From the NCBI GenBank assembly GCA_050084515.1, contig CM114271.1, positions 39,866,001 through 39,930,000 of the forward strand: DNA of 64,000 bases, written 5' to 3'. A program made the position numbers and the translations under genes. The first letter of the stretch is position 1, and each line of letters begins with the position of its first letter. Origin of the DNA: Blasia pusilla. Taxonomy: Eukaryota > Marchantiophyta > Marchantiopsida > Blasiales. Under the pieces are notes generated by a model, which was not told where the DNA came from, ran no database searches, and saw nothing but the letters and a program-made list of their open reading frames with translations. Of the stretch, positions 34,080-46,968 are shown one piece after another.

Positions 34080-37050
34080 AACTCACAGGAGGCAGGGGAC
34101 AGCTTCAAAGATGTGTGATTTTGGCCGGTCCCTTCATCTGAACATACGAATTGCAGTCTAGTGTCACAATTTGGCCGCCATGAACGTCTTTTCTGTGCAC
34201 ATCTTCCCCAAATAATATCTAGTGGTGTCAAAGAGTCATTACACCAGACTCCCACTAACTTTTGGGTAAAACCAAGGTTTTTGTGCCACGAAGGCTATTA
34301 GCATCCTCGAAGGAAGCATATGACACAACTTGGCTCGGTCAAGGTATTTTGGACATTGGTGCTCAAGTATGGTCTCTAGAGGGATTTCTTGGCATTGTCT
34401 CACAGAATATCTTCTATTCTGCGGGCAAGAAGAAAATGTTTCTCCCTCTAGGGGTATCAAGAAAAAGATTTTGTGTGCAACACGATTATTCTTTTACTCT
34501 ATCAATATGGTGTTGTTAGATCTTATCCACCCCCACACAATTTTGATTAGGAGGATGATGGTCAAAGGCAGGTGATTCGCAAAGGGATGGAGAAACCCCA
34601 AAATAATGGAAAACTGGTTTAGCTTGTAGCTACTCACCATAAGTGAAAGAATTTTGAAGAACCTACAAAAAAGCAAGGAAAGAATGTTCAATCCGCAGTC
34701 GCAATAGAGGTTATCATTATCAACCAAACCTGGCTAAAGTGAAAGGAAATGAGTATCCATTCAAGCAGCAATTGAACATCCCACACTACATGTTATATAA
34801 AACATGAAAGACGAGAATTCTAAAGCAATCCGGCACAAAGTTAGGGCCACTTGGAACCTAATTCGTAAATACTCATTCCATTACACATTGAAGGTGATAT
34901 GGTTTCTTCATGAAGGTAAAGCGTATCTACTCGACATATCCACACGGATCAATATTCCAAAGAAAAATCAAGTATTTCAATCGATTAATCATTTCTTGTC
35001 TTGGAAAGAAAACTACTAAGTGACCCTATTTGCAAACAAATGAACTTAATCGGGTGGCCAATCGAACATACTTGTGTGATGCACCAATATGACACTATAA
35101 TTGATGAAGATCTCAACAAATGACAATTATTTCATAAATTCCCAAATTGTAGGAATAAAGAAAGAACACTTTCCTCGTACAATAGTTCCCTTATGTTTTA
35201 ATATTAATTACCAAAATTTTTTGGTAATCAGATGGATGGAAATGAAAAGACCTAACATACGAAAAAAAAAGTGAAGAAATTTGACACATATTGAATTTTT
35301 AATTATTTCATTAAAAATAGCAAAACTAAAATTCTAGTTATGTATAAACAATAATGAAACTTGAAAAATTTTAATTCATATATTATCGCTTATTAATTTG
35401 GAAAAAAATATGCCTCTTCTTTCTCCAATCCTAATCTTTCAAATTTTTTTTAAAAATCACTCATTTAGATCTCATACATTCTTCCAAATTACAGTTTAAT
35501 TTTTCTACCAACCAAGCTTAAAATTTAAAAAAAAGTAAGAAATAATTTCACTTTCATTCTTTTAAATAATATTTTTATAAAATAATCTTATTATTCTGCC
35601 TCCTTCTAAATAATGGGATTAATTTCCCCTCCTGAAAAAAAAAAACTTGTATGCCTGAGTATTTTTAGTAAATAAAATATTTAAATGGAAAAAGAGATTA
35701 AAATTAAAGAGACTTGAGAAAATTTCTTTCGGGTTGCTGAATTTTATGAAATAAAAATTCATTTGTAAAATCATACTAAAATCTTTTTCCCAATCGATTT
35801 TGAGCTTAGTATTGGATAAAATTAAAAAAAATACAAGACAATTGAAAGGCTTCTTACTTGGCACCCATTCAAAGTCTCCCAACTAGAACTAATGCAAATA
35901 ATAACGTGATGTGAAGTTTGTTTTGTAAACCTCGATGGACGCAAACTCACAACTTTTCCATAAGATTTCTTATAAATATCTTTTTCAAGTACACTCCAAT
36001 AATACTCCAAATCCACATATTTCGTGTGTGAAACACGAGTTGCATGTGGTGTAGCTTATGATTTTTAAGTATTACTTGGATACCATTTTACGTTAATAAC
36101 CTTAATAACATGGTGATCCCTAAAATCCATGTGATTCAACACTATTACAAAGGTTATCATGACAAGTAAATTATTATGAAGGTTACATATCCCTTCACAA
36201 CATGCGGGAAAAAATTGTGCCCACATATGAATTCTTATGACACATACTAGAAAGGATGTCTACGTAATCCATTGGGAAATCATAAAATTTTAAACAATGA
36301 TGGACGAAGTCTTCCTTCGGTTTGTTGGGGTATATTCTCTTGAGCTCAAAGAAGCAAGTGTAAAATCAAATAAGGTAAAAATAACATACACCATATAACT
36401 ACCATACCAAAATACAAAATGAATAATTTTATAAATATACGTCTAATGTGCAATCTTGAAAATCAATTAGAGATTATATAGTTTTGCAATTATGGCCCTT
36501 GATTCAAAATTTCAAAAGATTGGGTCCTTTTTTAAAATAACTTCCCACCTATTAGTAACCCCTTTACCATCCCTGCTAAATATGAGGGAATAAGAAACCT
36601 ATGCCATGGAAGAGTTTAAGGAGCATAGTATTGAATCATTTCTTTACTTTATATCCAAAAGTGGATTCATAGATTTGTTTTATGATAACAATGAGATCTA
36701 ATGGGGAGACTTAGTTTATATTTTGACATATTTCAAATAAATTTTAGCATAACCCTTTTTAACCCATGCTAATTTATATTATTATTGGGCCCTCTCCTTT
36801 TGAGGCACCCTTTTCAACCAAGAAAATTGTTTATTGTCTAAGCCAATATGATTGCTTGAATTCAATTGTACACTTAATATGGATAATTTAAAATTATACA
36901 CCATGCACCAACTAATAATACTAGAACAAGAATCCCACGATACGGTATGACAAGCTAAATCAACATATATTTAAGTTTTCACCCAAAAAGTTAAAAAAAT
37001 CCGATGAGTAAAATTTCCTTGAGTATGTTTCTTTCTAAAAAATAGGTTCG
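34080..37050. other. 3' flank and AT-rich spacer, no supported gene
   Basis: The first few hundred bases probably include the 3' UTR of the glycosyltransferase gene; no polyadenylation signal is assigned with confidence. From about 35 kb the DNA is very AT-rich with long A and T runs. Short open frames have no recognisable content. Confidence 0.5.
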
Positions 37051-37053
37051 CTA

Positions 37054-37072
37054 TCTATACTATTATGGGAGA
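37054..37072 (+). mobile_element. possible Helitron 5' terminus
   Basis: The sequence TCTATACTATTATGGGAG, preceded by A, resembles the TC-starting, CTACTA-containing 5' ends of plant Helitrons and the end at 60167 in this window. A matching hairpin plus CTAG end was not found downstream, so only a solo end is proposed. Confidence 0.35.
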
Positions 37073-37529
37073 GTGCCTTGTCGCTGCCCAAACACTCGAG
37101 CATCTGACACGTGACATTTTGGCCCAAGAAAAATGCACCATTTCCAAACGGTCTGATATGTGAGTTCTGCGATTCTAACCGTTCGATGGGATTTTTGGTA
37201 GCCGTTGGATGGGGATCCTTAGGGTTTTGGTACTTCGGCCGTGAAAAAGGTTTTTTTTTTTAATCATTCAAATTTTCTGTCCTTGAAGAGAGTTAGATCC
37301 GCTCCTTGAGGGAGATCCGTCGATTTAATGGCCCTCTTGCTATTCAAAGAGGCGTCATGGCTTACAAGACCTTACATAGTAGAAGTATTTATGTTTTACA
37401 AAAAAATTTGAAACCTCCAAACTCACTGTGCGCACTTCAGCCTCTGCTCAAGTAACATTAGGTCTCATTTGAAAGCTCAGGTCACATCGGATCTTTACTC
37501 ATTCAATGAAATGTTACAAGCAATTAAGG

Positions 37530-37640
37530 CTTAAGCTATAGTTGAGCTTATGAGATTTATTCACGTAGATTTTATTTACACATGCAATAGCTATTGTTGA
37601 GCTTATAAGCTTTATTGATGCATATTTCATTTACACATGC
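37530..37640. repeat. 55-bp direct repeat, two copies
   Basis: Units GCTATAGTTGAGCTTATGAG.. and GCTATTGTTGAGCTTATAAG.. start at about 37535 and 37590, each ending near TTTACACATGCAA. A shorter third piece is near 37665. Confidence 0.7.
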
Positions 37641-37779
37641 AACAAAATGATACCAGCCAAGCTTAAGTTATTGCTGAGCTTTTGAGCTTTAACTCAGTGT
37701 GTGTCTTTGAGCTCTACTGTGGGCCCTTCGAGATCTTCTCCTAATGTTGCCGTTGATGTGTTCCTGCATTTCAGATACT

Positions 37780-38345
37780 TGGCAGAGTGATTGGGAGCTC
37801 CTACTTCCGAGTCGGCTCTTTTAGTAGTTCCAACTCCCGATTCGGCTCATTCGGCAGCTCCCATTGCTCTTTCGGTTCCTTTTGCCACCCCCATTGCTGG
37901 TTCATCTCCTTTAGCAACTTCTCCCACACAGGTGCAAAATAGATCGAAGGTACAAAAACAACGAGGATGGCAACAAGAATAACAACAAAGAAGCCACCCA
38001 AGGAAAGGGAAAGAGTGTAACCTAGATGATCTCATCGAAAAAGCTGGAGTAAAGTAAGCTAATTAGGAGCCATTGGAGAGTTCAAAATGGTATCCCGGAT
38101 CTCAAGAGAAGTTGCGCTTTGGTATTAGTCCTCCTTGGGGGGGAAGACTCACTAGGAATCGGATGGGTTCATAAGGGCGTCGGGAAGAACCTTCAGCAAG
38201 GTCTCAGCAGTGACTTCACGGCTGTACAAATGTCAAAAAACCTCAACGTAAACCCGCAACACATCCCAAGCTTCTTGCACATGGCCATGAACGCTACACC
38301 CTTTCATCTCGATAATCAGCGAGGTAGAAGCATGCTATCCGCGGC
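37780..38345 (+). pseudogene. unrecognised coding fragment related to 13.1 kb
   Basis: Begins with a Ser/Pro/Ala-rich open stretch (37791-37982). From 37985 it continues with a Lys-rich piece and a PLESSKW-type segment homologous to 13130-13260. Stops and shifts separate the parts. Function unknown. It ends about 500 bp before copy B of the retroelement. Confidence 0.4.
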
Positions 38346-38872
38346 TTAACGCAAAGCATTGAGATAGCAAAAAATTGGCAACTCGACCAACATCAGTTGC
38401 TTAATTAGAAATGCCGATAAATGAAACACATGACCGATAAGAAACATGATTAAACTCCCCGCATAGGAAGCATTCAATGAATTAGGGCTAAAGTTCTAAT
38501 CGACTGTATAGGAAGCGGAAAGAAAAGGGCAAGGGATAAGCCGGACGCTCTAATCTCCATGAAATACAAACAGGGAGAGGTAATGAGCAGCAAAAAAATA
38601 GGGTGCGAATGGGCGGAACGTTGCACAAGCTTGGCACATGAAGATCTAAATGCAAATATAAAAATCCACCTTACTCTAAGTGCAAAGGAGAGGTCAAAAG
38701 GGACAAGCAATCATTCCACTGGATGAGAGAGTCCGAGAAGAGTCGAGGGAGGAGCAAAGAGGATAATCTAATCATTCCTAGGATGAGATTCCTTGAGCAC
38801 TCAAGTGGAGTAAACTCAGACTCAATGTGGTTGTAGTAGCATTGAGTGGAAAAATCTCCATCGGGTACAACT

Positions 38873-39051
38873 TGTCACGATTGTTAGGATAGATCGAAAA
38901 GATCTAGTAGAACGCCTTCGAAAATACTGGAGGACAGCCTCAAGAGGTCAAGGATGACGTGTTGAGGCTGCAGGTAACCTCCAAGAGCAGGTTTTCCCTT
39001 CGTTCCCGCTGATTTGGAGCCATATTTAGGAACTTACTATTTCGGGTAAGT
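38873..39051 (+). repeat. 5' terminal repeat A1 of copy B, left third only
   Basis: Matches the first ~180 bp of A1 in copy A, from TGTCACG through AACTTACTATTTCGGGTAAGT. The rest is replaced by unrelated sequence (39052-39450). Confidence 0.8.
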
Positions 39052-40052
39052 GGGGGACCGTGTTCCCCGCTTCATGGCTCATGGGAGTGCTCACCGGAGC
39101 AAGAGACGTGCGAGTTTGTTGTTTTGCTTTGCTGATTTTTTGTACGGGACAGTGGCACGCGGAAGCGTTGGCCAATTTTTGATAGGAATTGAGTATAGGG
39201 ACGGATTGCTCCATTCCGGTGCTCTCGAGAGCATCATGTAGCTTGCTGATTTGTGTTCTTACAGCTTTTACATTTTCGTTGGGAGAAATCAGCTTAGAAG
39301 CGCTGCCAAATTTTGTGTAGGAGAAAGAGACATTGGGTTTTACGACAATACCTGTCAATTTTTACTAGAATAATTGATTCAAAATTTTTTTCAACGCCTT
39401 CGTAGATCGTGAAGCTGTGCACGTTGTGCAAGAGAGAGTGTGCGATTTGGAGTTGCGAGAAAAATGTTATGGTCAATCTTGCAAAACTTCCACTGCTAGG
39501 AAATTTTTAGGGTTAAAATGTTCAAACCCTAAACTAGCCGACGCGGCGGCCGTTGCCGTCATAGTCACCGTCAACAGTCCGCCCTTGATGGTCAACCATC
39601 ACCGTCAATGGTCCATCGTCACCGTCAACGGTCAAAGTACGACTTGATGACTGGAGGAGTTGTCTTCACGACCGAGTTGGGATCGAGATTTGTAATTTCC
39701 GAGGAGCGACATCGACATTATTTTCAAGTTACCTATTTCGGTCTCTTACCCTGCACGTGTGGGGGATTTTTGGGTATTGGGAAGTTATTTGGGATATTGG
39801 GTTCTGTGTTGATGCTGAGAGCATCGACGATGTATGGGTTTAGGGGTCATAAACTTGTGTGGGATGTCCAGAGTTGAGGATGGTTTGTCGATGGGACGAT
39901 TGATCAGTTGATTTGTTGGACCGCGCCGCTTGTTACCATACAACACAAGTCCCAGTGAGAGATTGTAGATTGAGTGCCACATGTTTAGTTTAAGTGATTG
40001 AGGGATAACTTACGAGATTGAGAGTGATCGTGTGAGAGGGGCACGAACCATC
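39052..40052 (+). other. leader of copy B
   Basis: The first ~400 bp have no match in copy A. From about 39480 the CCGTCAACGG-type repeats and the 1285-1650 leader block of copy A reappear (39640-39980). Frame-changing indels between the copies argue against coding. Confidence 0.6.
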
Positions 40053-41450
40053 ATGGCCTCCTTTCGGGATTTTGAAAGGCGAGGGAGTGGACCTGAGAGT
40101 AGCTCTGGAGGGTTTACCCCCAGTGGTGAGAGGTTTCAAGGGTCTCTACGTGAGAGACCACCTCGATCCCCTTCTGTGTCGTCTTCACACGAGGAGGAGC
40201 GTGTAGATCAGTGTGTTGGTGATCCACCGTACGTATTGAGTGGTCCTACCAGTTGGGCGTACAAGATGGACGACATGGTAGGTTTTCGGATGCTCTAGGC
40301 AAGATAGAGCTTCACGACTTCATTGCAGAGTTTAGGAGTTGATGTGACTCACTATGGGCTAGGAACTTTAGAGAGTTCAACCCGTTTACAACATGGAACG
40401 GTATATTCCAGCATTTAGAGGGGGCGCCCATGGACAATTACCATGAGTTCTCCCATAGATATGCCCAAGAGATTGAGGCATGGCGACTCTACTATAACCC
40501 ACACTATGTGTCATGGACGAAGCCGTTCCCAGATGAGGAGAAGGAGTCAAGACATGCTACTTCCTCTTCCATCAGTGATGTTTTAGGAGGGATAACTCGC
40601 ACTGGAGCAGTTGCACGGTCCAGTCGAGTTCATCCCAAGTTCCACCCCGTGGTTGAGTTCCTCACTAAGTTGAGGGTGAGCTACCAAGGGGTTCATAGGG
40701 AGAAGTTGCCGAGCATCCACGACTTCTAGAGGCGCCCGGCTCTCGAAGAGTTTGCGTGAGGCTTATACTCGCTTGCGCCGGTTGATCAACGTCACTCAGT
40801 GGGTGACAGAGGCTGATGCTATCCAGTCAAGGTAGGCGATGTTGGATCGGACTCAAGGGATACGGGTGCAAGAGGGAGTACTTCTTATGAATACCTCATC
40901 TACGTTGAGAGATTTTTTCAGGACCTCCGAGAACATTGAGCACAACATGGCAGAGGAGAGCGTAGCCACCATGGGTCCTGGGCGAGAGCAGTCACGATTG
41001 CCTTCACCACCAGTGCAGCACCGTGGAGCCCATCATCAGCGGGATTGCACTCGTCATGATCATGGACGTGTGCCTCAGCATGGAGGAGGAGATGGTGCTG
41101 CACCAGGAGATTATCTGTGTGACTATTGTTACAGGTATGGTCACACACGCGCCAGATGTTTCAGTTTACACCCTGAGTTATGTTTGGACGGAGGGCGAGA
41201 GAGGGCACCAGAGCAAGTAGCAAGTCCGGGTGGTCCTGCACCAGCTGGTCCCGTTGGGGAACGGCTGGAGTTTCCTGACAGGGTGGTGGATTTGCCCATG
41301 GAGGAGGTAGAGTCCCACCACGTAGACGCGTCAAGGGAGACATTGAGCGTGATGTTGGGATCGGTGCTCATATACAGCGGCTACAGAAGCAGATCGCCGT
41401 TATGGCATTGAGGTTACTCAATGCCGGATCCGTGGCATTGACATCATATG
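40053..41450 (+). pseudogene. gag remnant with CCHC zinc knuckle, copy B
   Basis: Starts with an ATG at 40053 (MASFRDFERRGSG), which copy A has lost. The matrix/capsid part matches copy A, with breaks near 40297, 40342 and 40727. A TGGTACGCGATGCTGGAC-type segment reads on in 40839-41411. The first knuckle has lost its N-terminal half through a deletion (only AHHQRDC remains). The second is complete at 41118-41159 (CDYCYRYGHTRARC, C-x2-C-x4-H-x4-C). CAG at 40797-40799 is TAG in copy A. The role is as for copy A. Confidence 0.8.
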
Positions 41451-42639
41451 GAGCAGCCTGAGATATGGAGGATCATGGTTGGATGTGCGGGGTTGCCCAG
41501 ATGGAGGCCTCCGTAGTTGTAACGAGTGGAGCAGCCACAGAGTTGGATTCACAGCGAGGGGAAGCCAAGAAACAGAAGAGGCTTTCTGAGTCTTTCACGT
41601 TGTCCGAGACGATGAGGACCCCATCCATGGGTCTTGTTCAGAGTTTTGGGAGAGTTGGTGATGTTATTAGTGTGCATGCACGGAGGGCAATGGGAGAAAC
41701 AAGTGTGACGACTCCTATTGCTGATGCTCAAGAGGAGCATGTGTCGAGTACGATGTTGGGGGTAGCCATGATGGTGTACCGTGCTTCACTTTTTTATGAT
41801 TCAGATGTTATGACATTAGGAGGTACCCACGCCGAGGTGTTCCGGTTGGCTGCTACGCTATGTGAGCGTGGCGTTGGAATTCCTGCATCACGTTCAGAGA
41901 TGATTGCAGACGAGGTGATGGACCTGCCCTTAGAGTGGATGCTCAGGCCGTCCACATCAGATTCATGGCAGGCAATGGCTGCTTGGATGGCGGAGATGCC
42001 CGCTAGACCCGCGATTGAGCTTGCCATGGCTTCTCCTAGTGTTTTGTTGTTGGATAACCGGGGAGAGGTCTTCCAATTGGTGAGTCCCGGAGGTAGAGCT
42101 TTTAGTCGCAGTGCGTCTTGTTGGATTCAGGAGAGCAACCTCTGATGTTGGGGAAAGTGTCATTCAGAGGAATGGGTTTGACGAGAGCCGATGTGGAGCG
42201 TTGTCCATTCTTGGTTGGTGGAGCAGTGATATATACGATGGGGTTTCCCCTGGCTTACTAGGAGGATTTTGCGTCCTACAAACCAGGATGGAAGTCAGGT
42301 GATGGGCGCCTTAGCTCATTACCTGTTCGATTCACACGTGCTGTGATCAAGTGACGGCCAAGAGAGATGGCGACCTTAGGAGCTTTAAGCAGTGCCATCA
42401 CTTGGCCTAGTGATTTGATTGAGGGAAATGTCCATGCACAGGATACTCCCGTTCCTGACATTTCTATGGAGAGAAGTGGCATAGTAGCCACATCAATCCG
42501 TGGAGGAGAGGTGATGCTTTGGGGCTCGATTGAGGAGGTTCGACGCTTAGCCATTGAGCATGTGCAGACCGCGTGGAGCAAGACATTTGCACTAGAGTGT
42601 GACAGGTCAAAGAAACCCCATGTAGGTAGGAGTACTGCT
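41451..42639 (+). pseudogene. post-gag region, aspartic protease and linker remnant, copy B
   Basis: The open stretch 41465-42145 (226 aa) holds the unrecognised segment shared with copy A (SDVMTLGGTHAEVFRLAA, later DNRGEVFQLVSPGGRAF). After a frameshift comes the protease motif VLLDSGEQPLMLG (Asp codon 42124-42126), whose DSG is intact here. A deletion removes part of the protease C-terminal half. The linker continues with GGEVMLWGSIEEVRRLA (42506-42556) and TAWSKTFALECDRS, the part interrupted by the insert in copy A. Confidence 0.7.
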
Positions 42640-43650
42640 ATGACCCCTTGACACCACCCCGATTGTGGGGTGCATCCTAGAGAAGGGTATTCGGGTGTTG
42701 GATCTCTTTAGAGGGATCAACATTGGGTTAGCTGTTGTTTTGCATGCTGGAGTGCAGTAGTACTTGTATGTGGAGATGGATGATGTTGTGAGGCGCACTT
42801 CAATTCACCATGTGGCCTTCTTTTTCCCGCCTTGTTGTCTACGTCCGCCATTCAGGGTTATCAGAGTTCCCTACCGAGGGACATTTTATTGTTGAGTGCT
42901 CGACGAGATAGCGGATTAGCTGACTCTCGATCAAGGTTGTTTAGGGAGATGATGCGGATCTTGCGACACTTGCTGGAGCCTCAGTCTCGTCCTCCAGCAT
43001 ACATTCTGGAGAATGTACCGATTTTGGGTGATTTGAGCTCCCGTGTGGTGACAAGTGTACATCATGTGCGCGCATGGATCGGAAATTTTGTTGGATGCGG
43101 CGAGTGTGGGTTCACGACCACATCGCCCGCATCTTTGGTGCACCAACTTGGTACCACACGAGGTGTTTCGGAGGGCATATGCGAGAGTGGAGCGCCCCTC
43201 CGATTTGTTGGTGGATTCTAGATTGGATCCGGGCCGTCAATCATAGGCAGTGAGGCTAGATGATCAACCGCCATTGACTATGGTCAACAGGATTGGCATG
43301 CCACAGGCAGCCTTTCTCACATTGTTAACCCGTTCCCACTTCCTATGCATTCAAGGAGGCCGGATCTAGCTTGGTTTGGGATGACGAGGTACAGAGGTTG
43401 GTGGAGCCCAATGCCGATGAGCGAGAGCGAGCGATGGGATCCCTCACAGGAGTGACGGAAGTACCATCCCTATCAGAGGCATCACGACGTCATGTCTTGG
43501 GTCAGGCGATGGACCTGAATTGCTTAACATGGATTTTCAACTTAGGAGTAGCTGAGCAGCGTCTTTTGAGGATGCGAAAGATCACAGCAATTGCGTTGGT
43601 GAGCCCCATGCCTACCAAGATGGTTGAGGCACTGGCCGGGGGCAAGATGT
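42640..43650 (+). pseudogene. C5 cytosine DNA methyltransferase domain inside pol, copy B
   Basis: Motif I is VLDLFRGI (Gly-to-Arg change). A YVEMDDV segment follows, then QGYQSSLPRDILLLSA. A deletion of about 70 bp at about 42895 removes motif IV with its catalytic PCQ, which copy A retains. Motif VI is intact (PAYILENVPILGD, ENV codons 43009-43017). Motif VIII is clearer here than in copy A: SRPHRPHLWCTNLVP. Motifs IX/X follow: NADERERAMGS, where GFP has become GSL, and SRRHVLGQAMDLNCLTWIF (43485-43545). Together the two copies show every core motif of the family in the right order. Confidence 0.87.
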
Positions 43651-43869
43651 AAGGAGATACCAAGACCCGACATACCAAGGGTGATTGGGAGAGATACCCT
43701 TGGACTTCTTGGGATGTTTTGCACGTACGCCAGGAGATGGTAGCTACATCATCAAGCATGGTTCTAGGTACTCCACATGGAGATCCGATTTTGCAGGTGG
43801 TTGTAGGGGAGCAGTCAAATTTTGTTGTCCGAGACAGGGTTGCATCATAGAAACCACCGACACCCATGC

Positions 43870-44870
43870 CGGAGAGTCCTACCGTAGTCACGATGGAGAC
43901 TTGGGAGCCAGATATGAGCCCTAAGTTAACAAGAGAAGAGCGTTGCCGGATATACCAGTTCCTCAGGAGTTATAGGAGTTGTTTTGCATTTAGTATGCAT
44001 TATTTGGGTACGCTGAAGGGTCCAGGGATCTGCGTTGAGTTGTCGAGTGACACGCCGATCTTCCGACGATCCTACAGGTACAGTGATATGGAAAGGGCTC
44101 TGATTCAGAATAGGAGCAAAGACTTGGTTGGAACAAGACTAGTGGAGATGTTGCATGGAGAGTATGCATCTGCTATTTTCATGCTCGCCAAGAACGTGCA
44201 TGGCAACTGGACGGATAGGCGGATGTGTGGAGATTACCGACCTATCAATCGGCAGACGAAGTCCGATAGGTATCCCATGCCCACTCTTGAGGAGATCTTT
44301 GATGCTATTGGGCATGCAAAGGTCTTCAGTTTGTTAGATCTTCAAGCCGGATATTATCAATTATCTATCAAACTGGAGGACAGGCAGAATGGTGCATTGA
44401 TCCTCACGGGAAGGATTGCTTGTACCAATGGGGATTCTTAACATTTGGGTTAAAGAACGCCCTGGCTGAGTTTGAGAGGGTCATGATAGGATCTTGGTAG
44501 GTCTGGATTTTGCTAGGTGTTATATTGATGACATTGTAGTCTTTGGCGCCACGGTTGAGGAGCATGAGCGACATCTAGAGGAGGTGTTTCAACTATTGCA
44601 GTTACATGGGCTGAAGCTACATCCAAGCAAGTGCAAGTTCTTCTATAACCAGATTGAGTACCTGGGTCATACGATATACCCACGGAGCCTTGGTGTGTAG
44701 CAAACAAAGGTAGAGGCTATTTCACGCATTCTAGATGTGAGTCGAGTTCGTGCATTCATGGGATTGGCGAACTTCTATCGACGGTGCATCAAGAGTTTCA
44801 GCTCGATTGCGAAGTTGATAACCTTGCTAACCAAAGTGGATTAGGAGTGGCATTTGGGGGATAAGTAGGA
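43870..44870 (+). pseudogene. reverse transcriptase remnant, copy B
   Basis: The 191-aa open frame 43866-44441 covers LTREERCRIYQFLRSY, IFRRSYRYSDMERALI, then DRRMCGDYRPIN and PMPTLEEIFDAIGHAKVF and LLDLQAGYYQLSIKL. After a one-base shift, ARCYIDDIVVF carries YIDD at 44521-44532, followed by LHPSKCKFFYNQIEYLG. The TAG at 44698 is CAG in copy A (9558-9560). Order and motifs are those of Ty3/Gypsy RT. Confidence 0.88.
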
Positions 44871-46640
44871 GAGAGCATTTCAGATGCTCAAGGACAGATT
44901 GACGTCCGCGCCCATATTGAGGAGACCAATCAGGGGGCGTCCTTTCCAGTTGCATACCGATTGGAGCATGTTGGGGCTTGGAGCCGTGCTCATCCAGCAT
45001 GACGATGATGGTAGAGAGTTTGTGGTGGCTTACGCTAGTCGCTCGAACAACGCTAAAGAGGCGAATTATAGCTCGTATGAGGGTGAGTGCTTGGTTGCAG
45101 TGTAAGTTGTCGCACATTTCAGATGCTATCTATTCGGAAATTCCTTTACCATCATTACTGATCATCATCCACTGAAGTGGTTGATGGGGTGTGACAAGCT
45201 TAGAGGGAAGCTTGCGACGTGGGCTCTTTTGTTGCAGGAGTATGACTTCCAAGTCGGGCATAGATCTGGGACGCTCAACCAAGATGCAGATGGTTTGAGA
45301 CGTAACCCATGCCCAAGTCTGCGAGATGCGACTAGAGCTCGTTGGCATGGTGAGAGTGATGAGGAGTTGGTGTCAGGATGGCATGCGTCAGCCTATTTGG
45401 GCTTGTTGGCTATAGAGAGCCAGATTGTTGAGACTTCCATGGCGAGGTCAGATGGAGAGTCCTTAGATCCAGAGGCCGTTGAGGAGAGCACAATGGGTGC
45501 TAGAGAGCAAGATCGGATCTTACAGCGAGCCAGACGGTTCTGGTGGGAGGGGACACGTGTGTTGCAAGTGTGGGAGGATCCTCATCCATTGCAGAGAGCA
45601 CGTTTGGTACGTCATGCCCACGAGGAGTAGGGTCATGTTGGAGTGAAGCAGACGCACAACTTGCTCCAGATTTAGTATTGGTGGCGAGGCATGCAGATTG
45701 ACGTTTAGCAGTTTGTTGGAAGATGCATGGTGTGTGATCGAGTCCGAGCATCGTTCAATGCTCCGACTTCACAGTTGCATTGACTTCCGATCATGGGTTT
45801 AGGTTAAAGATGGAGTTTGGATTTTGCAGGACCTTTGCCGTTGAGGGAGCGCCATAGTCGCTATGTGTTGGTGATGGTCGAGCACTTCTCGAAGTGGATA
45901 GAGTTGGTTGCATTGCCTGAAAAATCGAGTGAGTCAGTAGCGTATGCCTTCCCAAATCGAGTGTAGAGTCATTACTGTGCACCAACTGAGGTGTTGACAG
46001 ACCAGGGTACAGAGATTCGCGAGGAGTTTCAGGCCTTGTGTGATCATGCACTTATCGACCACCGCACCACTTTGCGAGATCATCCTGAGGCGGATGGACT
46101 AGCGGAGAGGGTTGTGCATACGGAAAATAGAGGATTACATAAGTATGGCTTGCAGAGAGGTCATCTAGGAGATTGGGACCTCGAGTTGCCGTTGTTGGTG
46201 ATGGGATACAAATTCAGCAGGCAGTCATCCTTATCGTCTTTCTCATCGTACTTGCTTTTGTATGGCCGAGAGCCACATTTACATGCGGCCATTCATCGAG
46301 ATGTTGGTGAGGTGTTGAACCTTGATGACCCTCATATATGGATGCGAGCATGCTCTTAGAGGGGTGAGTTTTTTCATAGAGTGATGCCCACGGCGTTTGA
46401 GAACTTGGCGATTGCGCAACATCGGGATACATTAAGGTATGCTACTATTGGGGGAGGTGGTTATCGACCTACTATCCAAAGGTTTCATCAAGGAGACTAT
46501 GTCTACTTCCAGCAGACAGCATCCACGACCTTGGATGTGACTATAGAGCGCACCATCTTGAGAGTGTGAGAGATTTTGCCATCCATTGTTCTCTTATTGG
46601 AGGGACGTGATGGTATGGTTTGGAAGGACCAGGTGCGTAA
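44871..46640 (+). pseudogene. RNase H and DDE integrase remnant, copy B
   Basis: RNase H is readable in 44884-45630 (FQLHTDWSMLGLG, YEGECLVAV, TIITDHHPLKWL), with a TAA at 45103 where copy A has TGG. A deletion shortens the region before the integrase zinc finger. TAG at 45673 and 45706 replaces CAG of copy A. The core follows: LDFAGPLPL-like, EVLTDQGTEIREEF (Gln CAG at 46003-46005, TAG in copy A) and a conserved HPEADGLAERVVH segment with the presumed catalytic Glu. The C-terminal domain (FHQGDYVYFQQTA, VLLLEGRDGMVWKDQVRN) leads into the PHD finger. Confidence 0.87.
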
Positions 46641-46857
46641 TTATGCACCATGCCATCTTCCAAACATTGAGGATATAGTTGATCTGAGCTTAGCAGTAGT
46701 TCCTGCATGCTTGAGATGTATGTTGTGTGGTTCCGTCCGTGGTGCAGTCACTATGCTAGTCTGTGACGGGTGTTCGAGAGGATGGCATATGGCATGTTTG
46801 ACGCCACCTCTCACTAGGGTTTTTGAGGGATGATGGATGTGTCCCAGATGTACATAG
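46641..46857 (+). pseudogene. PHD finger at the C-terminus of pol, copy B
   Basis: The same finger as in copy A: RCMLC (first Cys codon 46717-46719), CDGC, GWHMAC, then WMCPRC and stop TAG at 46855-46857. A TGA stands before WMCPRC where copy A has CGA, a CpG-to-TpG change. Conservation of every zinc ligand in both copies shows the finger is a regular part of the element. Confidence 0.85.
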
Positions 46858-46968
46858 TGTAGGTAGTTCTATATTCTGACTTGTATCTGTGACATCGATG
46901 ACAAGAAGGCGACTAAGGATAGATCGCTATCTGAAGTTAGAGGGACCTAATCACCAGCTAGGCGGGCG

